Under the pieces are notes generated by a model. That model was given only the letters and a program-made list of their open reading frames with translations, had not been told where the DNA came from and made no database searches. This document shows, in pieces, positions 1-7,979 of a stretch of 47,876 nt of DNA. This DNA is from Chromatiaceae bacterium (GTDB taxonomy: Bacteria; Pseudomonadota; Gammaproteobacteria; Chromatiales; Chromatiaceae), in assembly GCA_028277905.1 (NCBI GenBank), contig JANQFI010000143.1, forward strand, positions 1 to 47,876, given 5' to 3'. A program made the translations under genes and the position numbers. Positions within the stretch are counted from its first letter, which is position 1. The number at the start of each line of letters is the position of its first letter.

Positions 1-108
1 TCGTTGTCGTTGTCGTGATCGCGGTCTCACCGTGCGGATATTCGATTACGATTACGACAACGACAACGAGGGGATCCCGGTCTCGGAGCTCCCGCAGCAA
101 AGCATGAG
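1..108. repeat. Palindromic CTAG-bounded repeat, copy A (cut by window edge)
   Basis: The left part lies outside the window. The visible part has a (TCGTTG)n arm, a central segment containing GTGCGGATATTCGA, a (CAACGA)n arm and the right end CCGCAGCAAAGCA. It joins copy B directly at a mutated CTAG (TGAG, 105-108). The arms are complementary, so the element would fold into a long hairpin. Further copies lie at 105-268 and, inverted, at 36901-37071. Confidence 0.85.
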
Positions 109-268
109 TGCAGCAGTGCGAATGTCCCGAGACCGTCTCAAGTCGTGGTCGTGGTCGTGGTCGCTGTCGTTGTCGTGATCGCGGTCTCACCGTGCGGATA
201 TTCGACTACGATTGCGATTACGACAACGAGGGGATCGCGGTCTCGGAATTTCCGCAGCAAAGCACTAG
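105..268. repeat. Palindromic CTAG-bounded repeat, copy B (MITE-like)
   Basis: This 164-bp unit begins TGCAGCAGTGCGAATGTC and ends CCGCAGCAAAGCA-CTAG. The ends form an imperfect terminal inverted repeat (TGC-N5-TGCG). Further in are paired CCGAGAC/GTCTCGG segments and then (TCGTNG)n facing a CGATTACGACAACGA arm. It has no open frame of its own. CTAG-type 4-bp duplications are known for IS5-family targets, so a non-autonomous IS5-related MITE is a reasonable inference. Its right-hand CTAG contains the stop codon of fau. Confidence 0.85.
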
Positions 269-948
269 CCCTTCGGCCGCAGATAGACGCCGGCCTCGGT
301 CACCACGCCATCCAGGGGCACATCCCAGGGCTGCACCACCAGCCGCTCCACCCGCTGGCACTCGTGCGCTATGCCGACCAGGCGTGGGCGGCGCCAGTAC
401 CGCCGCAGGCCGAGGCAGGCGAGGCTGCGATCGTAGTAGCCGGACCCCATGCCGAGGCGGTTGCAATCGGCATCGAAGCCCACCAGCGGCAGCAGAACCA
501 GGTGCAGCCCGGATATCGGCTGGATGGCGCGCCCGCGCTGCCGCGGCTCCAGGATGCCGAAGCGGTTCGGCTTGAGCGGCTGCCCCGGCCGATACCTGAC
601 GAACCAGAGCCGCCCGCGCGCATGGCCGCGCAGCACCGGCAGGTACCAGCGCCGCCCGCGGGGGAGTTGGCGGATGAGGTCGAGCACGTCCGGCTCTCCG
701 TCGGCGGCCATATAGAGGGCGATGTGCCTGGCTTGGCGCACCGAGCCCAAGCGCCCGAGACGGCGCTTGATGGCCTCGGCGTTGGCCCGTTGACGGCGCC
801 TACCCAGGGCGCGGCGCGCAGCACGCAAGTGCCGGCGGAGGGCTCGCAGGTCTTGGGTATTGGTTGCCAACCGGGCGTTGTCGCGGCGAAGTGGCGGGCG
901 GCCAGGTGGCAGAAGACCTGAGGGAAAAGGATTCAAGACTAGGGACAT
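265..948 (-). CDS. fau: 5-formyltetrahydrofolate cyclo-ligase
   Basis: Converts 5-formyl-THF to 5,10-methenyl-THF with ATP in the cytoplasm (YgfA/MTHFS family). Supported by the ATP/substrate loop GMGSGYYDR, the conserved LPLVGFD segment before it, and the C-terminal LVGIAHECQ and PLDGVVTE segments. Conserved sequence starts at TQDLRALRRHLR, matching the family N-terminus. The start is uncertain: ATG at 948 gives 227 aa but lies at the 3' edge of the 6S RNA stem, whereas TTG at 870 gives 201 aa, nearer the usual family length. It sits downstream of zapA and 6S RNA, the standard gammaproteobacterial order. The TAG stop lies in the CTAG of the adjoining repeat. Confidence 0.9.
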   Translation of the reverse strand: MSLVLNPFPSGLLPPGRPPLRRDNARLATNTQDLRALRRHLRAARRALGRRRQRANAEAIKRRLGRLGSVRQARHIALYMAADGEPDVLDLIRQLPRGRRWYLPVLRGHARGRLWFVRYRPGQPLKPNRFGILEPRQRGRAIQPISGLHLVLLPLVGFDADCNRLGMGSGYYDRSLACLGLRRYWRRPRLVGIAHECQRVERLVVQPWDVPLDGVVTEAGVYLRPKG

Positions 949-1132
949 CCCCCGCCTGTAGCGATGCAGCCCTTGTTCTTGAACCAGGCGGTTCAAGGGG
1001 GGACGCGAGACGGGGCCTCAGGCTTTCCGCTCAAGGCGGACTTGCACACCGGCACCCGGGTGGCGTCCCCAGGGTATGCATTAGGCTCAAGAAAATACCC
1101 AGGCCGCTGTCGCATACCGCAGGGGATGTCTT
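943..1132 (-). ncRNA. ssrS: 6S RNA
   Basis: Regulatory RNA that binds sigma70 RNA polymerase holoenzyme and mimics an open promoter. On the minus strand the ends pair in a closing stem: GACATCCCCTGC near 1131-1120 with GCGGGGGATGTCC near 955-943. Near the 3' end is the 6S signature hairpin, TTGAACC and GGTTCAAG flanking a short loop, followed by GGGCTGCATCGCTACAGGCG, which resembles the E. coli 3' segment. Length is about 190 nt (184 nt in E. coli). The position between zapA and fau is the classical one. Exact ends are estimated from pairing. Confidence 0.93.
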
Positions 1133-1141
1133 GCTCACAGG

Positions 1142-1468
1142 CTATACGGATTCGCCCGGGCCGTCCACCCCGACCGTCGCATCGTCTCCCCCCGCCACGG
1201 CATCGATGCGCTCCTGCAGGCGCGCCAAGCGCTCGCGCTCGGCGCGGGCGACGGTGGCGCGCTGCATCAGCTCGTAGATGACGTTGAGCGCCGCCATCAC
1301 GGCAATGCGGTCGGCACCGATGACGCGGCCGTTCTGGCGCACCTCGCGCATGCGCTTGTCCAGCATCCGGGCACAGTCCATCAGACCCTGCTCCTCGCCC
1401 GGGGCGCAGGCGATCCGGTAGTCCTTGTCCAGGATCTGCACCGTGACCGGAATGGAATCGTCGCTCAT
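1142..1468 (-). CDS. zapA: Cell division protein ZapA
   Basis: 108-aa cytoplasmic Z-ring-associated protein that cross-links FtsZ filaments. The N-terminal half (PVTVQILDKDYRIACAPGEE) is the ZapA globular domain. The following segment, with CARMLDKRMREVR and the DRIAVMAALNVIYEL stretch, is the typical core, and a coiled-coil tail (RATVARAERERLARLQERID) provides dimerisation. GAGG lies 7 nt before the ATG. The ATG overlaps the stop of the upstream ZapB-like gene by 4 nt (ATGA), indicating translational coupling. 6S RNA follows directly on the same strand. Confidence 0.95.
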   Translation of the reverse strand: MSDDSIPVTVQILDKDYRIACAPGEEQGLMDCARMLDKRMREVRQNGRVIGADRIAVMAALNVIYELMQRATVARAERERLARLQERIDAVAGGDDATVGVDGPGESV

Positions 1469-1674
1469 AGTTGTTCCTCCATCGCCTTCAGCCGCGCGAC
1501 CATGGCCTCCACCTTGCTGCGGGCGAGCTCCGTCTTCTCGATCAGGTCGGCGCGCTCGGCCACCAGGTGCTCCTGGCTCGCGCGCAGCGAGGTATTCTCG
1601 TCGCGCAGCCGCTCGATCTGGCGGAGCAAATGGTCCACTTGTCGTTCTAACCGATCGAGATCGAATTCACGCAT
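1465..1674 (-). CDS. ZapB-like coiled-coil protein (TIGR02449 type)
   Basis: 69-aa protein that is almost entirely coiled coil, with leucines in heptad positions (LDRLERQVDHLLRQIERL, then ENTSLRASQEHL). Small coiled-coil genes of this kind commonly sit just upstream of zapA in Gammaproteobacteria outside the Enterobacterales. Linkage and form suggest a Z-ring accessory protein, but similarity to ZapB is structural rather than a clear sequence match. It is the first gene of the leftward operon, about 50 nt downstream of the predicted transcription start. Confidence 0.85.
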   Translation of the reverse strand: MREFDLDRLERQVDHLLRQIERLRDENTSLRASQEHLVAERADLIEKTELARSKVEAMVARLKAMEEQL

Positions 1675-1733
1675 GACGGCTTCCGGCGCTCGCGCCCCTG
1701 CCTGCTCTGGCGCTGCACTAACTCTGGCGCCGC

Positions 1734-1762
1734 ACTATAAGAGGGGGCCGGCAGCGGGTCAA
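1734..1762 (-). promoter_or_regulatory. sigma70-type promoter for the zapB-like/zapA/6S/fau unit
   Basis: Read on the minus strand: TTGACC (1762-1757), a 17-bp spacer, then TATAGT (1739-1734). Both hexamers are within one base of consensus and spacing is ideal. Transcription would start near 1727, about 50 nt before the ATG at 1674. No equally good promoter was found for the divergent ygfB; the rest of 1675-2008 shows no gene. Confidence 0.75.
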
Positions 1763-2008
1763 TCGACGCGGCGGGCTCTGCGCAGGTCCCGCCGCCACGC
1801 GAGGTCGCCGTGGATACTACAAACGCCCCATAATAGGCGGGTGATCGGGCCCCGACCACGGGCTTGTCCGACGCTCATGCTGGTGACGCGCAAGCGGCGC
1901 CAAGGGCCGAAGGTCGAGCGTCAGGGGTCAAGCGCCAGCCGCCAGGCCGCTACGCCAGGTCAGGCCCCAAGCGCAGCGGCCCTCGACGCAACAGTAAACG
2001 GCCCCTCG

Positions 2009-2578
2009 ATGACCCCGAAGCATAGCCCCGTCCCAACGGCACCCGACCACGACGAGCTGGAACTGATGCTCGCTCCCTGCGCCCTCGCCTGCTCGGCCGC
2101 GGAGAGCCATGGCATTTACTGCGGGCTGCTCGCCAGCGGCGTCGCGGCGCCGCGCGAGCGCTGGCTCGCCGAGCTGCTGCCGGCCGGGTCGGCGCAGGGG
2201 GCTGACGGGCGCGCTGCGGCGCTCCGCGACGCGCTGCTTGCCCTGGCGGCCGCCACCGATAACGCGCTGGCCGCCACAGAGCAGGCCTTCCACCCGCTGC
2301 TGCCCGGCGACGAGCGCCCGTTGCGCGAACGTGCCGATGCGGTGCACGGCTGGACGCGCGGGCTGCTCTACGGCCTGGGCATCGCCAATCTGGACGCCGC
2401 CGGACTGCCGCCGGAGACCCGCGAGGTCATCGACGACCTGACGAAGATCACGCAGATGGACCTGGACGAGCTCGATGAGAGCGCCGAGAACGAGGCGGCG
2501 CTCACCGAGGTGCTGGAATTTCTGCGTGTCGCGGCCCTGTTGCTACGGGAGCAGGACAGGCCCGCGCGGCGCACCTGA
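2009..2578 (+). CDS. ygfB: YgfB/UPF0149 family protein
   Basis: 189-aa all-helical cytoplasmic protein of the YgfB/YecA family. Family features are the early ESHGIYCGLLASG, the central ADAVHGWTRGLLYGLGIAN and the acidic C-terminal DDLTKITQMDLDE followed by AALTEVLEFLRVAALLL. The ATG at 2009 is chosen because recognisable homology begins there and the length then matches the ~190-aa family. The open frame continues upstream, but that part has no conservation and runs antisense to the zapB-like gene. It leads the ygfB-pepP-ubiH-ubiI series. Biochemical role is not settled in most species. Confidence 0.88.
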   Translation: MTPKHSPVPTAPDHDELELMLAPCALACSAAESHGIYCGLLASGVAAPRERWLAELLPAGSAQGADGRAAALRDALLALAAATDNALAATEQAFHPLLPGDERPLRERADAVHGWTRGLLYGLGIANLDAAGLPPETREVIDDLTKITQMDLDELDESAENEAALTEVLEFLRVAALLLREQDRPARRT

Positions 2579-2628
2579 GGCGCGCCGCCGACGCAAGGCC
2601 GCAGACCGAGGCCCCAATACAAGCCCCC

Positions 2629-3978
2629 ATGGAAGCCCCAATTGACACCAAGAGCGCCAATGCACTCAGACGCCGTCGCCGCGACGTGGCCCGCGCCATC
2701 GGCGCAGACGCCGTGCTCATCGTCCCGGCCGCGCGCGAGGTGGCGCGCAACCGCGACGTGCACTACCCCTTCCGCCAGAACAGCGACTTCACCTGGCTCA
2801 CCGGGTTTCCGGAGCCCGATGCCGTGGCCGTGCTGGCGCCGAAGCACAAGGACGGCGAGTACCTGCTCTTCTGCCGTCCGCGGGACCCGGAGCGGGAGGT
2901 CTGGGACGGCCACCGCCATGGCGCCGAGGGGGCGGTGGCGCGGTTCGGCGCCGACGCAGCGCACCCGCTCGCGGAGCTCGACGAGAAGCTGCCGGCACTG
3001 TTGGCGGACCGCAAGCGCATCCACTACCCGCTCGGCCTGGACGACACCTTCGACCTCCGGGTCATGGCTTGGCTGCGGGCCGTGCGCGCCAAGGCCCGCA
3101 AGGGCATCAGCGCACCCTCGGAGCTCATCAGCTCCGACGGCGTGCTGCACGAGCGGAGGGTCATCAAGAGCTCGGCCGAGCTCGCCACCATGCGCCGCGC
3201 CGCGCGCATCTCGGCAGCTGCGCACCGGCGGCTGATGCGGACCTGCAAGCCCGGCATGGACGAGCAGCAGCTGGAGGCCAGCTTCCTCGCCGCTTGCGCC
3301 GAGCGGGGGGCGCGCTTCCAGGCCTACCCGCCCATCGTCGGTGGCGGCGCCAACGCCTGTGTACTGCATTACGTGGACAACGCCGCGAAGCTGGCCGACG
3401 GCGATCTGGTGCTGGTGGACGCCGGCTGCGAGCTGGACGGGTACGCGTCCGACATCACGCGCACCTTCCCGGTGAACGGCCGCTTCAGCAGGCCGCAGCG
3501 CACCCTGTACGATCTGGTGCTCAGGGCCCAGCTCGCCGCCATCGAGGCCGTCAAGCCCGGCAAACGCTGGAATGCCCCGCACAAGGCGGCGCTCAAGGTG
3601 CTGACCCGCGGCCTGGTGCAGCTCGGCTGCATCGACGGCCAACCCGAAGACCTGCGCCAGCTCATCAAGGACGAGAAGTACAAGCCCTTCTACATGCACC
3701 GCACCGGGCACTGGCTCGGCATGGACGTCCACGACGTCGGCAGCTATAAGCACGACGGCAAGTGGCGCCCGCTGGAGCCGGGCATGGTGCTCACGGTCGA
3801 GCCCGGACTCTATATCGCACCGGACGCCGAGGTCCCGGCCGAGTACCGCGGCATCGGCATCCGCGTCGAGGACGACCTGCTGGTGACCGAGGACGGCCAC
3901 GAGGTTCTCTCCCGCGACGTGCCCAAGGAGCCTGACGCCATCGAGCAGTTGATGGCCGCCGGAGAGGTGCCGGGATGA
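2629..3978 (+). CDS. pepP: Xaa-Pro aminopeptidase P
   Basis: 449-aa dimanganese peptidase that removes an N-terminal residue preceding proline (E. coli PepP is 441 aa). An N-terminal creatinase-like domain (to about residue 175, with HYPFRQNSDFTWLTGFPEP) precedes the pita-bread catalytic domain. The five metal ligands are present: Asp264 (LVDAGCELDGY), Asp275 (SDITRTFP), His361 (HWLGMDVHD), Glu391 (VEPGLYI) and Glu414 (IRVEDDLLV). It lies 50 bp after ygfB and 150 bp before ubiH, the conserved gammaproteobacterial order. Nothing unusual in length or motifs. Confidence 0.97.
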   Translation: MEAPIDTKSANALRRRRRDVARAIGADAVLIVPAAREVARNRDVHYPFRQNSDFTWLTGFPEPDAVAVLAPKHKDGEYLLFCRPRDPEREVWDGHRHGAEGAVARFGADAAHPLAELDEKLPALLADRKRIHYPLGLDDTFDLRVMAWLRAVRAKARKGISAPSELISSDGVLHERRVIKSSAELATMRRAARISAAAHRRLMRTCKPGMDEQQLEASFLAACAERGARFQAYPPIVGGGANACVLHYVDNAAKLADGDLVLVDAGCELDGYASDITRTFPVNGRFSRPQRTLYDLVLRAQLAAIEAVKPGKRWNAPHKAALKVLTRGLVQLGCIDGQPEDLRQLIKDEKYKPFYMHRTGHWLGMDVHDVGSYKHDGKWRPLEPGMVLTVEPGLYIAPDAEVPAEYRGIGIRVEDDLLVTEDGHEVLSRDVPKEPDAIEQLMAAGEVPG

Positions 3979-4128
3979 GCGCGGCCGGCTGGCCTATGCG
4001 CGCTTCGCGCGCAGCCGGCGGCGGCCCTCGGCCGACGCCGAGGAGCACGACGGTTTTCTCCCATCCGGCCCCATGTCTTCCCCGGCCCGCAACCGACCCA
4101 TCCATGACTCTGGCCGGAGCAGTAGCCC

Positions 4129-5370
4129 ATGCAGGACTATGATCTCGTTATCATCGGCGGCGGTCTCGTCGGCGGCAGTCTCGCCTGCGCGCTGAACGGC
4201 ACTGGGCTGCGCGTCGCGGTCGTGGAGGCCACCACACCCGCACACCCGAGCACGGGCACCACGCCCCCGCCGGCCCAGTACGACGAGCGCGTCATCGCGC
4301 TGTCATTGGGCAGCCGGCGCATCTTCGAGGGTATCGGCATTTGGCCGGCCATGGCCCAGGCCAGCGAGCCCATCCTCGAGGTGCATGTCTCTGACCGCGG
4401 CCACTGCGGCTTCGCGCACCTGGACGCCGCCGACGAAGGGGTCGAGGCGCTGGGCTTCGTGACCCCGGCTCGCGCCATCGGGATGGCCATCGAGAGCCGC
4501 CTCGCGCAGGCCGACGGCGTGGAGCTGCTGCGCCCGGCCCGACTCGGCGGGCTGCGCATCGAGCAGAGCCACGCCGACCTGGAGGTCGCCGTGGCCGGCG
4601 TCTCGCGGCTGCTGCGCACCCGGCTGATCGTGGCCGCCGACGGGGGGAGCTCCGGCGTGCGCAGGCGCCTCAAGCTCGGCGTGCACGACCGGCCCTATGG
4701 GTATGCGGCCATCATCTCCACGGTCACGGCCAGCGCACCGCAGCCAGGCGTCGCCTACGAGCGCTTCACCGACTCTGGCCCCCTCGCCATGCTGCCCATG
4801 ACAGGCGGGCGCTGGTCCGTGGTCTGGACCGCGCAGGAGCGCGACCTGCCGGCCATCCTGGGGCAGGACGACACCGCCTTCCTGGCCGAGCTGCAACGAC
4901 GCTTCGGCGCCCGCCTGGGCCGGCTCGAGCGGCCGAGCCGGCGCAGTGCCTACCCGCTGCGCCTGACGCTCGCCAAGCAGATCACCCGCCCGCGGGTCGC
5001 GCTGGTGGGCAATGCCGCCCACACCTTGCACCCGGTGGCGGGCCAAGGCTTCAACCTGGGCCTGCGGGACGTCGCCGAGCTCGCCGACCTCCTGGTGGAG
5101 GCCCGAATCACCGGCCGTGACCCTGGCGCCCCGGCGGTCCTGAACGGCTATCGCCAGCGCCGGCGCGGAGACCAGCGCAAGGTCGCGCTGGCGACGGACA
5201 CGCTGGCGCGGCTCTTCGTCAATCCCTTCCCGCCCGTGCGCGCGGCCCGCGACCTGGGCATGTTGGCCCTGGACCTCTGCCCCAGCGCACGCCACGCCCT
5301 GGCGCGGCGCTTCATGGGCCTCCACGGGCGTCTGCCGCGGCTCGCGCGGGGACTGCCCCTGCGTGGTTAG
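4129..5370 (+). CDS. ubiH: 2-octaprenyl-6-methoxyphenol hydroxylase UbiH
   Basis: 413-aa FAD-dependent monooxygenase, aerobic C1 hydroxylation in ubiquinone synthesis. It has the N-terminal dinucleotide fold (LVIIGGGLVGGSLAC), the mid-protein AADGGSSGVRRRL (DG motif) and the C-terminal LVGNAAHTLHPVAGQGFNLGLRD. The Asn in GNAAH, in place of the usual GDAAH, is typical of UbiH and distinguishes it from the next gene. GGAG lies 9 nt before the ATG. Followed after 22 bp by the paralogous ubiI. Probably part of the cytoplasmic Ubi metabolon; oxygen dependent by mechanism. Confidence 0.94.
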   Translation: MQDYDLVIIGGGLVGGSLACALNGTGLRVAVVEATTPAHPSTGTTPPPAQYDERVIALSLGSRRIFEGIGIWPAMAQASEPILEVHVSDRGHCGFAHLDAADEGVEALGFVTPARAIGMAIESRLAQADGVELLRPARLGGLRIEQSHADLEVAVAGVSRLLRTRLIVAADGGSSGVRRRLKLGVHDRPYGYAAIISTVTASAPQPGVAYERFTDSGPLAMLPMTGGRWSVVWTAQERDLPAILGQDDTAFLAELQRRFGARLGRLERPSRRSAYPLRLTLAKQITRPRVALVGNAAHTLHPVAGQGFNLGLRDVAELADLLVEARITGRDPGAPAVLNGYRQRRRGDQRKVALATDTLARLFVNPFPPVRAARDLGMLALDLCPSARHALARRFMGLHGRLPRLARGLPLRG

Positions 5371-5392
5371 AGACTCGCGAGTCACCAAAGAC

Positions 5393-6655
5393 ATGCCTCA
5401 AGAGCCCCGAAATTTCGACATCGTCATCCTGGGCTGCGGCATGGTGGGTGCCGCCCTGGCCTGCGCCTGCCGCGGCCGTGGCTGGCGCATCGCCGTGCTG
5501 GACAGCGCGCCGCCGCAGCGGGACTGGCCCGAGGGCGAGGTGGACCTGCGCGTATCCGCGCTGAGCCGCGCCAGCCAGCGCATGCTGGAGCGCCTAGGGG
5601 CCTGGCCGCGCATGGCGGCGCTGGGCGTGAGCGTCTACCGCGAGATGCACGTCTGGGACGCCGTCGGCGGCGCCTCCATCCACTTCGACAGCGCCGAGCT
5701 CGGGGAGCCCGACCTCGGCCACATCGTCGAGAACCGTGTCACCCGGCTCGCGCTCTGGGAGCTGCTGGAGGCGGCCGACGACCTGACCCTGCTCTGCCCG
5801 GCCCAGGTCGAAGTGTTGAGCATCGGCGAGGCCGGCGCCCGGGTGGTGCTCGCCGACGGCACGGAGCTGGATGCCCGCCTGGTGGTCGGCGCCGACGGCC
5901 GCGACTCGCTCGTGCGCACCGTGCTCGGCATCACCGCCGGCGGCTGGGGCTACGACCAGCGCGCCATCGTCTGCACCGTCGAGCCTGCCCATTGGCACCG
6001 CGAGACCGCCTGGCAGCGCTTTCTGCCCACTGGGCCTCTGGCCTTGCTGCCACTCGCGGACGGGCGCTGCTCCATCGTCTGGTCCGCGGATGAGGGGCGC
6101 GCCGAGGAATTGCTGGCGCTGGCAGACCCGGCCTTCATTGACGAGCTGGAGCTGGCCTTCCAGGAGCGACTCGGACCTATCCTGTCCGTGGGCCCGCGCG
6201 CAGCCTTCTCGCTGCGCCTGCAATACGCCAAGAGCTATGTGCGGCCCCGCGCCGCCCTGGTTGGAGATGCCGCACACGCCATCCACCCGCTGGCAGGCCA
6301 GGGCGTCAACCTAGGCTTTCTCGATGTCGCCGCGCTGAGCGATGCGCTGGAGCACGCCCGCGCGCATCACCGCGACATCGGCGGACTCGCCACCCTGCGC
6401 CGGTACGAGCGCGCCCGCCGCGGCGACAACCTCCTGATGCTGGGCGCCATGGACGCCTTCAAGCGCGCGTTCGGCAATCGCATTCCACCGCTGGTGGCGG
6501 CGCGCAACCTGGGGTTATTGGCGGCCGACCATATCGGGCCGCTCAAGCGCGCCTTCATGCGCCAGGCGCTAGGCCTGGGGGACGACCTGCCGGCCCTGGT
6601 GCGGGCGGACCAGGGCCCGGCCCCGGCACCGGACACCAACCGGGGGCCTCCGTGA
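5393..6655 (+). CDS. ubiI: Ubiquinone hydroxylase UbiI/VisC-like
   Basis: 420-aa FAD monooxygenase of the UbiH/UbiF/UbiI group; UbiI performs C5 hydroxylation in ubiquinone synthesis. Motifs: N-terminal GCGMVGAALA, central GADGRDSLVRTVLG, C-terminal LVGDAAHAIHPLAGQGVNLGFLD. The ATG at 5393 is preferred to an upstream GTG at 5363 because the FAD-binding strand then sits at the usual distance from the start and the gene does not overlap ubiH. Assignment as UbiI rather than UbiF or UbiM rests on gene order (pepP-ubiH-visC) and needs phylogeny to confirm. Confidence 0.88.
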   Translation: MPQEPRNFDIVILGCGMVGAALACACRGRGWRIAVLDSAPPQRDWPEGEVDLRVSALSRASQRMLERLGAWPRMAALGVSVYREMHVWDAVGGASIHFDSAELGEPDLGHIVENRVTRLALWELLEAADDLTLLCPAQVEVLSIGEAGARVVLADGTELDARLVVGADGRDSLVRTVLGITAGGWGYDQRAIVCTVEPAHWHRETAWQRFLPTGPLALLPLADGRCSIVWSADEGRAEELLALADPAFIDELELAFQERLGPILSVGPRAAFSLRLQYAKSYVRPRAALVGDAAHAIHPLAGQGVNLGFLDVAALSDALEHARAHHRDIGGLATLRRYERARRGDNLLMLGAMDAFKRAFGNRIPPLVAARNLGLLAADHIGPLKRAFMRQALGLGDDLPALVRADQGPAPAPDTNRGPP

Positions 6656-6686
6656 TCGGCACCCCCTCCCCGATGTCGCGAACCTG

Positions 6687-7151
6687 TTGGTGCCAGCCCT
6701 ATTGGCGCTGGCCCTGATGGTACCTCTGCTCGGCGGCTGCCGCGGCGAGCGCGAGCATGACCGGGCACCCGGTGGCGAGCCCGGCGGTGGCGGGCCAGCA
6801 CCGCAGAAGCAGGCGGCTCGGCCGAAGCTGGGCCCTGGGCTCGACTGGGGGGATCTGATGCCCGCCGACTGGCACCCCGATGTGCCCTTCACGCATGAGG
6901 GTCTAGGCGAGATCGGCGAGTTTCTGCTGATGCCCTACTTCGGCGCCTGCATCCACGCGCCGGCACCGCCGAGCCAGACCGTCCGGGTCGTCCGGGTCGT
7001 CACTCGCAATGGCCATGCCTACCACGGCGAGCTGTTCGACACAGTCTGGGTGCAGGGGACACTGCATGTCGAGCGCTTTCGCAGCGACGCCGGTGACCCC
7101 GGCTACCACATCGACGCCGCCAGCCTGGGCGCGTACCGGCCAGAAGGCTGA
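6687..7151 (+). CDS. DUF3299-like lipoprotein, internally shortened
   Basis: 154-aa predicted lipoprotein. A hydrophobic segment ends in a lipobox (PLLGGC, Cys18), followed by a Gly/Pro-rich linker. The conserved part has LDWGDLMPADW, then EFLLMPYFGACIHAPAPPSQTV and the C-terminal GTLHVERFRSDAGDPGYHIDA, which I recognise as DUF3299-type sequence. Between DLMPADWHPD and EFLLMPYF there are only about 17 residues, whereas family members usually have a longer stretch with an RLPGYVVPL-like strand; that strand is missing here. Start is TTG 6687 or GTG 6690. It follows ubiI by 31 bp, probably in the same transcript. Function unknown. Confidence 0.7.
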   Translation: MVPALLALALMVPLLGGCRGEREHDRAPGGEPGGGGPAPQKQAARPKLGPGLDWGDLMPADWHPDVPFTHEGLGEIGEFLLMPYFGACIHAPAPPSQTVRVVRVVTRNGHAYHGELFDTVWVQGTLHVERFRSDAGDPGYHIDAASLGAYRPEG

Positions 7152-7258
7152 CCAGGGGACGCCCGACGCTGCATGGGCGGCGGCAGCGCTCGTCCGGAGC
7201 ATCGGCCGGGAGCCCGGGCCGGCGTCCGCAGTCGGTCGGCGCCTTCTTGCACAAGCCC

Positions 7259-7675
7259 TCAGTGCCCACGTAGCCCGCGTGCGATCTGGAACACCCGCGC
7301 GATGAAGTGCTCCATACCCGCGCGCCGGTTGGGACTCAGGTGCTCGGCGAGGCCGGTCTTGCTGATGTAGTCGCGGGGGTCCGTCTCCAGGACCGCATCC
7401 GGGGTCTTGCGCTGGAAAGGCACCAGCAGCAGTGCCACCAGGCCGCGCACGAGCGGCGTCTCCGCATCGGCCCGGTACTCGATGACCGGCGGGTCCTCGT
7501 CGGTAAGGCTGCCGGTGAGCCAGGTCCTGGTGTTGCAGCCCTGCACAAGGTTCGTGTCCGTCTTCTCGCTGTCGGCCACCGGCAGGAGCTCGCGGCTCAG
7601 GTCGCCGATGAGCTCGTAGCGGGCCTCCCAGGTCTCCAGTAGCTCGAAGGCGTCGAGCACGTCTTTGGTGTTCAT
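7259..7675 (-). CDS. sufE: SufE family sulfur acceptor
   Basis: 138-aa SufE/CsdE-type protein that accepts persulfide sulfur from a cysteine desulfurase (SufS or CsdA) for Fe-S cluster assembly. The active-site cysteine is Cys47 in LVQGCNTRTWLTG, the family signature, and the C-terminal part (FQRKTPDAVL, GLAEHLSPNRRAGMEHFIARV) matches SufE. The ATG at 7675 (MNTKDVLDAFELL) gives the usual length; an upstream ATG at 7702 adds nine unconserved residues. It stands alone, with no suf or csd partner in the window, so SufE versus CsdE cannot be settled. Confidence 0.9.
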   Translation of the reverse strand: MNTKDVLDAFELLETWEARYELIGDLSRELLPVADSEKTDTNLVQGCNTRTWLTGSLTDEDPPVIEYRADAETPLVRGLVALLLVPFQRKTPDAVLETDPRDYISKTGLAEHLSPNRRAGMEHFIARVFQIARGLRGH

Positions 7676-7827
7676 CGCTTGCCCTCCAGGGGCCATGGGC
7701 AATGGTCAGCCCCCACTGCACACCGGGCGCCCCCGCCTGTCAATGTCCGGGGCACGCCTCACCGTGGCCGCCCGGAGTGACAATCGCGGGAAGTGCGATA
7801 GGACCTCGCACGAGGCGCCGAGACGTA

Positions 7828-7856
7828 TTGGTAAAAACCATAGTTTGACCTACAAT
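7828..7856 (+). promoter_or_regulatory. sigma70-type promoter for the hemerythrin-like gene
   Basis: TTGGTA (7828-7833), a 17-bp spacer and TACAAT (7851-7856) form a near-consensus promoter in a locally AT-rich patch. Transcription would start near 7863, giving a 5' UTR of about 117 nt before the ATG at 7980. Confidence 0.65.
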
Positions 7857-7979
7857 TTATGCTAGGTCACGTCCTCCGGACGCTCAGGCGGAACCGGTCC
7901 GGCGGCGATTCCTTTCGATCGTCGCGAGATCCGCCCCCTACGCCCCGCAAACCGGAGATCGTTCCCCGGAGATGCACCC

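Noticed and set aside
1502-2008. N-terminal extension of the ygfB reading frame
   Set aside because: It runs antisense to the zapB-like gene and through its promoter; homology starts only at 2009.
2368-3900. 510-aa open frame on the minus strand
   Set aside because: Antisense shadow of pepP, whose metal ligands and family length are all present on the plus strand.
7845-7860. TTGACC as -35 of the hemerythrin promoter
   Set aside because: It lies right next to the TACAAT box; TTGGTA at 7828 has the correct 17-bp spacing.
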